A stretch of 10,724 nucleotides of DNA, from the NCBI GenBank assembly GCA_007135435.1, contig SLIW01000316.1, positions 1 through 10,724 on the forward strand, written 5' to 3'. Below the pieces are notes generated by a model. It saw nothing but the letters and a program-made list of their open reading frames with translations, was not told the DNA's origin and did not search any database. Shown in pieces: positions 1 through 4,815 of the stretch. A program made the position numbers and the translations under genes. Position 1 is the first letter of the stretch, and each line of letters begins with the position of its first letter. The stretch comes from Natronomonas sp. (GTDB lineage: Archaea > Halobacteriota > Halobacteria > Halobacteriales > Haloarculaceae).

Positions 1-560
1 ATGAAGCCCGGACAGACGGCGTTCACCCGGACGCCGTCGCGGCCCGCCTCTGCGGCGGCGGCCCGCGTGAAGTTGAGCACCGCGCCTTTCGTCATGGAGT
101 AGACCGACTGCCGGGGCATCCCGAGGAACGACGCGAGCGAGCCGACGTTGACGATCGCCCCGGAGCCCTGCTCCTTCAGGTGGGGCAGCGCGGCCCGGCA
201 GCCGTAGAAGACGCTCTTCTGGTTGACGTCGACGACGTAGTCCAGCGTCGACCCGTCAGTGTCCTCCAGGAGCGCCGGCGGATAGCCGATGCCGGCGTTG
301 TTCACGAGCCCGTCGAGGCCGTAGTCGGCGACCGCTGTCTCGACGACGGCGTCGAACGCGTCGGGGTCCGTCACGTCGAGCTCGTGGAAGACCGCCTCCC
401 CGCCTGCGTCGTCGATGGTCGCGACCGTCTCGCGGCCTCCCTCCGCGTCGACGTCGGTTACGACGACGAACGCGCCCTCGTCGGCGACCGTCGCCGCGGT
501 CGCCCGGCCGATGCCCGAACCCGCTCCGGTGATGAACACCGTGTCGTCCTCGAATCGCAT
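1..560 (-). CDS. SDR-family NAD(P)-dependent oxidoreductase (C-terminus cut by window edge)
   Basis: A classical short-chain dehydrogenase/reductase that would oxidise or reduce an alcohol/ketone pair in the cytoplasm. The first 186 residues are visible and the rest lies left of base 1. The N-terminal Rossmann fold has the glycine motif TGAGSGIG (11-18). An Asp at the end of the second strand (D36) usually means NAD(H) preference. NNAG is at 87-90. The catalytic tetrad is complete: N113, S141, Y154 and K158 (YSMTK). The PG motif after the sixth strand (VNAVCPG) is also present. The ATG at 560-558 is the natural start because the first strand follows at once and a TATA-like box lies about 27 bases upstream. 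The family includes 3-oxoacyl-ACP reductases, glucose dehydrogenases and hydroxyacyl-CoA dehydrogenases, and the substrate cannot be chosen from this fragment. It is divergent from the peroxiredoxin gene. Confidence 0.93.
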   Translation of the reverse strand, partial: MRFEDDTVFITGAGSGIGRATAATVADEGAFVVVTDVDAEGGRETVATIDDAGGEAVFHELDVTDPDAFDAVVETAVADYGLDGLVNNAGIGYPPALLEDTDGSTLDYVVDVNQKSVFYGCRAALPHLKEQGSGAIVNVGSLASFLGMPRQSVYSMTKGAVLNFTRAAAAEAGRDGVRVNAVCPGF

Positions 561-581
561 ACGGCCACGTCGGGGGCGCCG

Positions 582-591
582 GTCATTAACC
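582..591 (-). promoter_or_regulatory. TATA-like box for the SDR gene
   Basis: On the minus strand GGTTAATGAC is centred about 27 bases before the ATG at 560. This is the spacing expected of a leaderless haloarchaeal promoter. The rest of the 561-786 gap is GC-rich and holds no gene. Confidence 0.5.
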
Positions 592-756
592 CTGGCCACC
601 GGCCGACAGGAGGGTCGGGCGCGTTCGGCGACGAGATGCCGAGGACGACCACGGTGGTGGCCCGTACCACGCCCGTCTCCGAGGCGATGTCGGTGACCCA
701 CGGCGGGCGCCGGAACCAACCGCACCCCCCTCGCGCAAGATTGCCGCATCGAAACC

Positions 757-765
757 GGTTTTTAG
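757..765 (+). promoter_or_regulatory. TATA box for the peroxiredoxin gene
   Basis: GGTTTTTAG is preceded by a purine-rich BRE-like CGAAA (750-754). Its centre lies about 26 bases before the ATG at 787, so transcription probably starts at or next to the start codon. Confidence 0.6.
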
Positions 766-786
766 TGGCCTCCACCTGGGACACCC

Positions 787-1251
787 ATGCTCGAACCCGG
801 CGACGCGGCGCCCGACTTCGAACTGCCCAACCAGAACGGCGAACCGGTCCGCCTCGCCGACCAGGAGGGCCTGGTCGTCCTCTACTTCTACCCCCGGGCC
901 GACACCCCCGGGTGTACCACCCAGGCGTGCAGCTTCCGGGACAACTGGGACGCCTACGAGGACCGGGGGATCCCGGTCTTCGGCATCAGCGACGACCCCG
1001 TCGAGGACCTCGCCGACTTCGCCGAGAAGTACGACCTACCGATCGACCTCCTCTCGGACGAGGACGGCTCCGTCGCCGAGCAGTACGGCTCCTACGGCGA
1101 GAAGAACGTCTTCGGCAACGTCGTCGAGGGCGTGTTCCGCAACACCTACGTCGTCCGCGACGGCGTGGTCGAGGCCGCCTACCGGAGCGTCGACCCCGAG
1201 GGCCACGCCGAGGTGCTCCTCGCGGACCTGGACGAACTCGACGCCGAGTGA
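787..1251 (+). CDS. bcp: Peroxiredoxin, Bcp/PrxQ type (thioredoxin-dependent thiol peroxidase)
   Basis: A cytoplasmic antioxidant enzyme that reduces hydrogen peroxide and organic hydroperoxides using thioredoxin-like donors. The 154 residues match the usual length of this subfamily. The active-site segment PRADTPGCTTQAC carries T40, the peroxidatic C43 and, five residues later, C48 in the position of the Bcp/PrxQ resolving cysteine. R118, in GVFRNTYVV, matches the conserved active-site arginine. The start MLEPGDAAPDFELPNQNG is the typical N-terminus of the family, and a TATA box sits at leaderless distance. The gene stands alone: the SDR gene is divergent and the unknown gene ending at 1468 is convergent. 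Nothing is odd in the protein. The assignment is secure; the natural reductant is inferred. Confidence 0.95.
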   Translation: MLEPGDAAPDFELPNQNGEPVRLADQEGLVVLYFYPRADTPGCTTQACSFRDNWDAYEDRGIPVFGISDDPVEDLADFAEKYDLPIDLLSDEDGSVAEQYGSYGEKNVFGNVVEGVFRNTYVVRDGVVEAAYRSVDPEGHAEVLLADLDELDAE

Positions 1252-1330
1252 CCGCCCCAGGATCGCTCGTCTTCACGCCACCGAATCGGCAACACCCCCG
1301 AACCGATTACGGCCCCAAACCGATTCGGCC

Positions 1331-1445
1331 CCGAACCAACCACACCTCGAACCAACCACAACCCCGGACCAACCACGCCACGAACCAACCACAACCCCGG
1401 ACCAACCACGCCACGAACCAACCACACCCCGAACCAACCACGCCA
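1331..1445. repeat. 33-base tandem repeat with seven CCAACCAC cores
   Basis: Two identical 33-base units (1348-1380 and 1381-1413) are followed by a diverged 32-base unit (1414-1445) and preceded by a half unit from 1331. The core CCAACC recurs at 1336, 1352, 1369, 1385, 1402, 1418 and 1434, so the inner period is 16-17 bases. The minus strand is rich in GGTTGG. Related CCGAACCGATT-like pieces lie just before (about 1299-1330) and a last partial copy just after (1446). The repeat fills most of the 216-base gap between two convergent genes. A unit of 33 bases keeps all six frames open, which creates spurious ORFs here. Confidence 0.9.
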
Positions 1446-1467
1446 CGAACCGACTGCAGCTGTGCGT

Positions 1468-2040
1468 TCAGCCCTTCGTTCGCCACTCGACCTCGAGGGC
1501 CTCTGGCAGATCTGGCCCGCGGCGGTAGACAGTGTCGGCACCGTGGTCCACCTCGAAGGCGTCGAGCGTGACGACCACCCGGCCCTCGACGGTCGGCCCG
1601 CGGACGACGACGCCTCGGGCGGTGACGGCGAGGTACGGCACCTCGGGGACAGGCCGGGCAGCCAGCTCGAGCCCGGCGGCTGACACGGCATCCGCCAGCG
1701 CCTCGACGAGCGACCCATCCAGCCCCGATCGCCGGAGGAGCGTCTCGTATGGGTCGACCACCTCCCGGCGATCATTCGTCGCGTCGCCATCCCAGCCGAC
1801 CGCGACGGCGTCCGCGCACGCCAGTGCCTGCTCGAGGATCGGCCGGTGCGCCGAACGGAGGTGTGCGTCGACAGCAGACGTGACCCGAGCCTGGGCGTCG
1901 CTTGGGCCAGGGGGATCCGCGGGCTCGGTCCGATCGCTGGACTCGACGGGGTCGATCTGATCGGACCGATCGGGCGGATCGGACCGTTCGGACCGATCGG
2001 TCCGATCGGTCGGGTCGCCACCACCGTTGCGGTCCGTCAC
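1468..2040 (-). CDS. Conserved-looking haloarchaeal protein of unknown function
   Basis: I do not recognise this family. The GTG at 2040-2038 is chosen because the minus-strand TTTACTAG lies about 27 bases upstream, the usual leaderless layout; no better start is visible. This gives 190 residues. Residues 9-44 are a low-complexity linker of tripeptides such as DRT, DRS and DPP. Residues from about 48 to the end look globular, with an alpha-helical part (AHLRSAHRPILEQALACADA) and a beta-rich end (VPYLAVTARGVVVRG, GRVVVTLDAF). There is no signal peptide or membrane segment, so it is probably cytoplasmic. It has no cysteine pairs or obvious catalytic motif. It converges on the peroxiredoxin gene across the tandem repeat and diverges from the lipoprotein start at 2136. 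Confidence 0.7.
   Translation of the reverse strand: MTDRNGGGDPTDRTDRSERSDPPDRSDQIDPVESSDRTEPADPPGPSDAQARVTSAVDAHLRSAHRPILEQALACADAVAVGWDGDATNDRREVVDPYETLLRRSGLDGSLVEALADAVSAAGLELAARPVPEVPYLAVTARGVVVRGPTVEGRVVVTLDAFEVDHGADTVYRRGPDLPEALEVEWRTKG
1909..2016 (-). repeat. 9-base repeats encoding a DRT/DRS/DPP tripeptide linker
   Basis: Within the unknown gene, about twelve degenerate nine-base units based on GACCGATCG encode triplets such as DPT, DRT, DRS, ERS, DPP and DQI. The units are locally palindromic (CCGATCGG). Replication slippage is the likely origin, and the product is a flexible, charged N-terminal linker. Confidence 0.65.
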
Positions 2041-2062
2041 AGCGACACGGTTCGCCGCCCGC

Positions 2063-2070
2063 CTAGTAAA
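2063..2070 (-). promoter_or_regulatory. TATA box for the unknown gene 2040-1468
   Basis: Minus-strand TTTACTAG is centred about 27 bases before the GTG at 2040. It decides that start, since no Shine-Dalgarno sequence is present. Confidence 0.55.
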
Positions 2071-2104
2071 GGGGCCGGGGTCCAGGGGGATCTCGGACCG
2101 GGAA

Positions 2105-2112
2105 CGTTTTGT
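2105..2112 (+). promoter_or_regulatory. TATA-like box for the lipoprotein start at 2136
   Basis: CGTTTTGT, preceded by GGGAA, is centred about 28 bases before the ATG at 2136. This suggests that the lipoprotein start is transcribed, probably leaderless. Confidence 0.4.
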
Positions 2113-2135
2113 CACGTGGGAGCACACAGCACAGC

Positions 2136-2726
2136 ATGAACGGGCCGCGGCTACCAAGACGGCGGTTCGTCCGAGCGGTGGCCACCGGTGGCGCGGTGGC
2201 GGCCACAACCGCCCTGGCGGGATGCAACGATCCCGAAGACGGAGAGGGGGACGACGACGGTGGCGTCGGCTACCGGTTCGACGGGTCCGGAGCCGCCCCT
2301 GCGTCGAGTGACGGCGGCGAGGCCGAGCCCGCCACCGACACGGGACCGGCATCCCACTCCGAAGAGGACCCGGTCCAGGACGCCGGCGCCGTCGCCAGCG
2401 GCGACGCCGGTGCTGGTGCCGGTGGGTCGTCGGCGGGTTCGCGGGTCGAGAGCACGAGCGTCGAGAAGTCGGTCTCGGTGAGGAGCCCGCGGTCGAGCGC
2501 CCGGAACCAGCCCCCGCGGACGAACCACTCGCCCAGGAAGAACCCCTCGGTGTCGAACGCCCAGAGGCGGCAGTCGAGCGGCTCCCAGCCGGCCTCTTGG
2601 GCGTCGACGAGCTCGGTGCAGACGCTGCCGAGGTCGCCCTGTGCCAGGCCGCCGGCGGCCGTCTCGTACTCGAGGTGGAGGGTCGTGCCGTCGTCTGCCT
2701 CCTCGAGGGCGTGTCGCTCGAGGTAG
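2136..2726 (+). CDS. Tat-dependent lipoprotein N-terminus, probably truncated or fused into antisense sequence
   Basis: From the ATG at 2136 the first 30 residues are a textbook haloarchaeal Tat lipoprotein signal: arginines at 8-10 (PRRRFVRA), an alanine-rich hydrophobic stretch, and the lipobox ALAGC with C30 as the lipid-bearing residue. An acidic linker follows (NDPEDGEGDDDGG), as in many surface-anchored proteins. After that comes only Ala/Ser/Gly-rich low-complexity sequence to about residue 107. The remainder up to the stop at 2726 looks like a shadow of the opposite-strand gene (Arg- and Ser-rich, no hydrophobic core). No recognisable body domain follows in this frame or the other plus frames. 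The open frame overlaps the minus-strand gene 2809-2270 by 457 bases. It could be a decayed gene cut by a deletion, or a short linker-like lipoprotein whose true 3' end is lost. Confidence 0.4.
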   Translation: MNGPRLPRRRFVRAVATGGAVAATTALAGCNDPEDGEGDDDGGVGYRFDGSGAAPASSDGGEAEPATDTGPASHSEEDPVQDAGAVASGDAGAGAGGSSAGSRVESTSVEKSVSVRSPRSSARNQPPRTNHSPRKNPSVSNAQRRQSSGSQPASWASTSSVQTLPRSPCARPPAAVSYSRWRVVPSSASSRACRSR

Positions 2727-2809
2727 ACGCCGAGGCTCATCACGTTGCGCTCGAGGCGGTCGACGACCGCGGAGGAATCCGCCCCGGGGTCCCGCTCGGG
2801 CTCCGCCAT
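2270..2809 (-). CDS. Haloarchaeal protein of unknown function with a low-complexity C-terminal tail
   Basis: The ATG at 2809-2807 gives 179 residues. Residues 12-122 look like a compact alpha/beta domain rich in aromatics (VVDRLERNVMSLGVYLERH, TLHLEYET, GWEPLDCRLWAFD, GFFLGEWFVRGGWFRAL, TETDFSTLVLST). I recall similar small haloarchaeal domains, some attached to Tat lipoproteins, but cannot give a family name with confidence. Residues 123-179 (bases 2443-2270) are Pro/Ala/Ser-rich and look like an unplanned extension. They lie exactly where the opposite-strand lipoprotein reading begins. No signal peptide is seen, so it is probably cytoplasmic. It starts 65 bases after the thioesterase stop on the same strand, so the two could be co-transcribed; GGGGAGG close to the start may serve as a ribosome site. 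Confidence 0.7.
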   Translation of the reverse strand: MAEPERDPGADSSAVVDRLERNVMSLGVYLERHALEEADDGTTLHLEYETAAGGLAQGDLGSVCTELVDAQEAGWEPLDCRLWAFDTEGFFLGEWFVRGGWFRALDRGLLTETDFSTLVLSTREPADDPPAPAPASPLATAPASWTGSSSEWDAGPVSVAGSASPPSLDAGAAPDPSNR

Positions 2810-2874
2810 GCCCTCCCCTTCGGGGCCGACGAGAAGAAAGTGCCGCCCGCCGACACAGGCCGAAAGTCGTCCGC

Positions 2875-3294
2875 CTACACCGGCTCCGGCGGCTCGTCCT
2901 GGAACGCGACGACGGCCTCGCGGAAGTCGTCGGGGACGCGCGTCGGCTGGCCGTCCTCGTCGACCGCGACGTGGACCACCGAGCCCTCGACCAGCAGCTC
3001 GCCGTCCGCGTTGCGACACTCGTAGGCGAACTCGACGCTCGAGTTCCGGATGGCCGAGATCCGCATCGCGTTCGTCAGCCGCTCGCGGAAGGTCGCCGGC
3101 TTCCGGTAGCTCAGCTCCATGTTCACGACGTGGACGTCCCAGCCCTCCTCCTCGATCTCGTCGTACGGGAAGCCGACCGCCTCCATGAACGCGGTGAACG
3201 TCTCGTCCTGGTAGGTCGCGTAGTTGCCGTAGAAGACGATCCCCTGGGCGTCAGTCTCCGCGAACCGGACGTCGTTCTCCCAGACCTCGTGCAT
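2875..3294 (-). CDS. Acyl-CoA thioesterase, 4HBT/YbgC-type hotdog fold
   Basis: A 139-residue single hotdog-fold protein that should hydrolyse an acyl-CoA thioester to the free acid and CoA in the cytoplasm. The N-terminal motif RFAETDAQGIVFYGNY is diagnostic of the 4-hydroxybenzoyl-CoA thioesterase/YbgC group. D15 is the expected catalytic aspartate, and the YGNY that follows lines the active site. The central helix (TFTAFMEAVGF) and the later strands (VVNMELSYRKPATF, SVEFAYECRNADGELLVEGSVVHVAVD) complete the fold at normal length. The ATG at 3294-3292 has a TATA-like CTCTAAG about 27 bases upstream. The acyl substrate cannot be read from the sequence. The downstream same-strand neighbour is the unknown gene 2809-2270. 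Confidence 0.92.
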   Translation of the reverse strand: MHEVWENDVRFAETDAQGIVFYGNYATYQDETFTAFMEAVGFPYDEIEEEGWDVHVVNMELSYRKPATFRERLTNAMRISAIRNSSVEFAYECRNADGELLVEGSVVHVAVDEDGQPTRVPDDFREAVVAFQDEPPEPV

Positions 3295-3317
3295 GTGAAC
3301 GAGAGGGACACGAGCCC

Positions 3318-3324
3318 CTTAGAG
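3318..3324 (-). promoter_or_regulatory. TATA-like box for the thioesterase gene
   Basis: Minus-strand CTCTAAG is centred about 27 bases before the ATG at 3294, fitting a leaderless transcript. A second AT-rich candidate lies farther upstream, inside the inverted repeat at 3381-3419. Confidence 0.45.
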
Positions 3325-3380
3325 CGTATCGCTTGCGGGTCGAGCGTGAAGGTGCCAGTCTCATCCCGTCTGGAGCGAAT

Positions 3381-3419
3381 CTTGCACCCGAACGACGCCA
3401 TAAATCGAGGTGGTGCAAG
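3381..3419. repeat. 8-base inverted repeat CTTGCACC/GGTGCAAG enclosing a TATA-like element
   Basis: CTTGCACC (3381-3388) and its exact complement GGTGCAAG (3412-3419) are 23 bases apart. The spacer holds CATAAATC (about 3399-3406), which on the minus strand reads GATTTATG and could drive the thioesterase with a leader of about 80 bases. The arms could bind a dimeric regulator. This is the main feature of the 215-base gap 3295-3509 apart from the two proximal TATA boxes. Confidence 0.45.
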
Positions 3420-3479
3420 GCAGGGCTGCCAGCCGACCGCCACGGGGATCGCTCGAGGGGTTGGATATCTAACACGAAG

Positions 3480-3488
3480 TCATATACA
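3480..3488 (+). promoter_or_regulatory. TATA box for the HalOD1-like gene
   Basis: TCATATACA, preceded by a BRE-like ACGAAG, is centred about 26 bases before the GTG at 3510. It is one of the clearest promoters in the window and decides the GTG start. Confidence 0.65.
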
Positions 3489-3509
3489 TGACATCGAACA
3501 AGTCCGGAC

Positions 3510-3737
3510 GTGCGAACCAATGTCATCTTCCAGGGAGAAGAACTCGTCTTCGACATTCTCGAGTCGGTCGCCGAGCGGGAAGACGTCGATCCACTGGATC
3601 TACCACCTCTTGGTGACGTCGTAGATACAGATGCACTGAATGCGCTACTCCGGGGGAGGACGATGGTCTCGGCTTCGTTCGAGTACTGTGGGTACGAGGT
3701 GCACGTAGACAGCGAGGGTGGAGTTTCGATCGAGTAG
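3510..3737 (+). CDS. HalOD1-type output-domain protein
   Basis: A stand-alone 75-residue protein matching the small haloarchaeal output domain HalOD1, which is found alone or attached to signalling proteins; its molecular function is not established. Visible family marks are the helix ELVFDILESVAEREDVDP, the LPPL motif (31-34), the DVVDTDALNALL helix, and the closing strand pair with FEYCGY (57-62) and VHVDSEGGVSI. The start is a GTG, placed by the TATA box 26 bases upstream; there is no room for a leader. It ends 9 bases before the stop of the convergent DUF7344-like gene. These two families often occur close together in haloarchaea, which supports a joint regulatory role, but that is inference. 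The domain call comes from pattern memory rather than a profile search. Confidence 0.75.
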   Translation: MRTNVIFQGEELVFDILESVAEREDVDPLDLPPLGDVVDTDALNALLRGRTMVSASFEYCGYEVHVDSEGGVSIE

Positions 3738-3746
3738 CCGACTGTT

Positions 3747-4079
3747 TTACCTGGTGCGATTGCACTGTTCAGGGCTATCTGTATCCGAATCCTCTGACGT
3801 CTCAGTTCGAGCATCGACGGACGACAACAGCGGACGGATCTCGTCGAACCGTTCGCCTTTGACGACCTCACGAGTGCGCCGATCCCACTCGATCAACCTC
3901 ATCTCCGCCAGTTTGGGGAGGTGGACGTGGTACATCTCGACTTGTAACCGCTCTACGTCCTCGTCCCCTTGATGAACGTCCTCGGGAGTCAGCATGCCAC
4001 TCCGAGGATTGTGGTGTGAAAGGGAGACGAGTAGGCGACGGCGGTATGGGTTCGCCAGCGCCCTGTGCAAGTCGTCCAT
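3747..4079 (-). CDS. DUF7344-type winged-helix regulator
   Basis: A 110-residue cytoplasmic protein resembling the haloarchaeal DUF7344 family, a winged helix-turn-helix domain related to ArsR-like regulators. Residues 1-85 form the domain: the first helix with LANPYRRRLLVSL, the linker with NPRSGMLTPEDV, the DVERLQVEMYHVHLPKLAEMRLIEW segment (41-65) carrying the near-invariant YHVHLPKLAE, and the wing (DRRTREVVKGERFDEIRPLL). Residues 91-110 are a polar tail. DNA binding is expected from the fold and the target is unknown. The ATG at 4079 follows a strong AT-rich promoter with a leader of roughly 20 bases that includes a palindrome, so autoregulation is possible. It converges on the HalOD1-like gene with a 9-base gap. 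Confidence 0.82.
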   Translation of the reverse strand: MDDLHRALANPYRRRLLVSLSHHNPRSGMLTPEDVHQGDEDVERLQVEMYHVHLPKLAEMRLIEWDRRTREVVKGERFDEIRPLLSSVDARTETSEDSDTDSPEQCNRTR

Positions 4080-4080
4080 T

Positions 4081-4092
4081 CTCTTTCAAGAG
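4081..4092. promoter_or_regulatory. Palindrome CTCTT-TC-AAGAG just before the DUF7344 start
   Basis: Exact five-base arms (4081-4085 and 4088-4092) surround a two-base centre. The site lies between the predicted transcription start (about 4100) and the ATG at 4079. A winged-helix dimer bound there would block transcription or early elongation, so it is a candidate operator for the gene's own product. Confidence 0.35.
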
Positions 4093-4121
4093 ATGTGCCA
4101 ACCGGGGGAGTGTGTTGTCCC

Positions 4122-4130
4122 TAAAATAAT
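4122..4130 (-). promoter_or_regulatory. AT-rich promoter of the DUF7344-like gene
   Basis: The minus strand reads TTATTTTAG, the most AT-rich box in the window. It predicts a transcript start near 4100 and a short leader of about 20 bases. Confidence 0.6.
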
Positions 4131-4223
4131 TGTTATCGATGCGTCGTTCGCCGTCGAACGCTCTCGATCAGTGGTGGTGGTCTTCGAGACCGGCCCCACC
4201 GCACCCAGGTCGACCCCGACCCT

Positions 4224-4676
4224 TCACAGCTGCAGGTGCGACGTCGACTGCGGCCCCTCGTCGTCGTCATCGTCGTCGCTGGGGCCGCGGTGGAGGAACC
4301 TGGTCTCGTCGTCGGTGAGGTAGACCTGACCGTCCTCGACGGTCACCTCGACCGAGACCAGGGTGGTGTCGGCCGCCTCCCCGTTGTCGCAGTACCCCGA
4401 ACAGGTGTCGAACATCGAGCCGTGCCGCGGACAGACGATCTCCCCCTCGCGGATGACGGCACCGACCCCCTCGCGGTGGAGGCGCTGGGGCTCGTGCATG
4501 CACCGGTTGACCCACGCCCGGACCGGCTGGGGATCACCGTCGGATCCCTCCACAACCTCGTCGCACGGCACCAGGATCACCTCCTCGTCCTCGCCGGTCC
4601 GATCGCGGACTGTGAACAGCCACGAACCTTCCTCGCGGACGGTCTCGACGTCCGTCAGCCGGTAGCGCACGCCCAT
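4224..4676 (-). CDS. Stand-alone Rieske [2Fe-2S] protein
   Basis: A 150-residue soluble electron-transfer protein of the Rieske ferredoxin/NirD-like type. The two cluster-binding boxes are complete: C59-x-H61 in NRCMHEPQRLH, and C82-x2-H85 in CPRHGSMFD. Two more cysteines follow (C92 and C96 in TCSGYCDNG). This segment looks familiar from other haloarchaeal Rieske proteins, so the cysteines may be structural. There is no transmembrane anchor or signal, so it is probably cytoplasmic, unlike the bc1-complex Rieske. The last 20 residues are an acidic tail with six consecutive Asp. It starts 139 bases after the livM stop on the same strand with a weak CTAAC box about 27 bases upstream, so it may have its own promoter. 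Its redox partner is unknown. Confidence 0.92.
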   Translation of the reverse strand: MGVRYRLTDVETVREEGSWLFTVRDRTGEDEEVILVPCDEVVEGSDGDPQPVRAWVNRCMHEPQRLHREGVGAVIREGEIVCPRHGSMFDTCSGYCDNGEAADTTLVSVEVTVEDGQVYLTDDETRFLHRGPSDDDDDDEGPQSTSHLQL

Positions 4677-4815
4677 GGTGGCCGCTGGGGCGTCGACGGG
4701 TTAGGACCTGCGGTCCACTGTGGATTCGAGACGGGTTGGGCCGAACAGCCTCATCCTGGAGCCAGACAGCGTCCCGGAGCGGGGCCTCGTCCCGCACCGA
4801 GTCCGCGTCCCGTCG

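Noticed and set aside
1331..1445. CRISPR-like array
   Set aside because: The units are directly adjacent, with no unique spacers and no cas gene nearby, so this is a simple tandem repeat.
180..1571. 463-codon plus-strand open frame
   Set aside because: Its sequence is Arg/Pro-rich and runs antisense to the SDR gene and out of frame with the peroxiredoxin. It is a typical GC-rich shadow.
1179..2024. Long minus-strand open frame with WLVRGVVGPG repeats
   Set aside because: It is produced by the 33-base tandem repeat, whose length is a multiple of three. It has no promoter or recognisable domain, and it overlaps the better-supported genes 787-1251 and 2040-1468 in other frames.
4224..4676. Rieske subunit of a respiratory bc-type complex
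   Set aside because: There is no membrane anchor or Tat signal and no cytochrome b gene beside it. It fits a soluble Rieske ferredoxin better.
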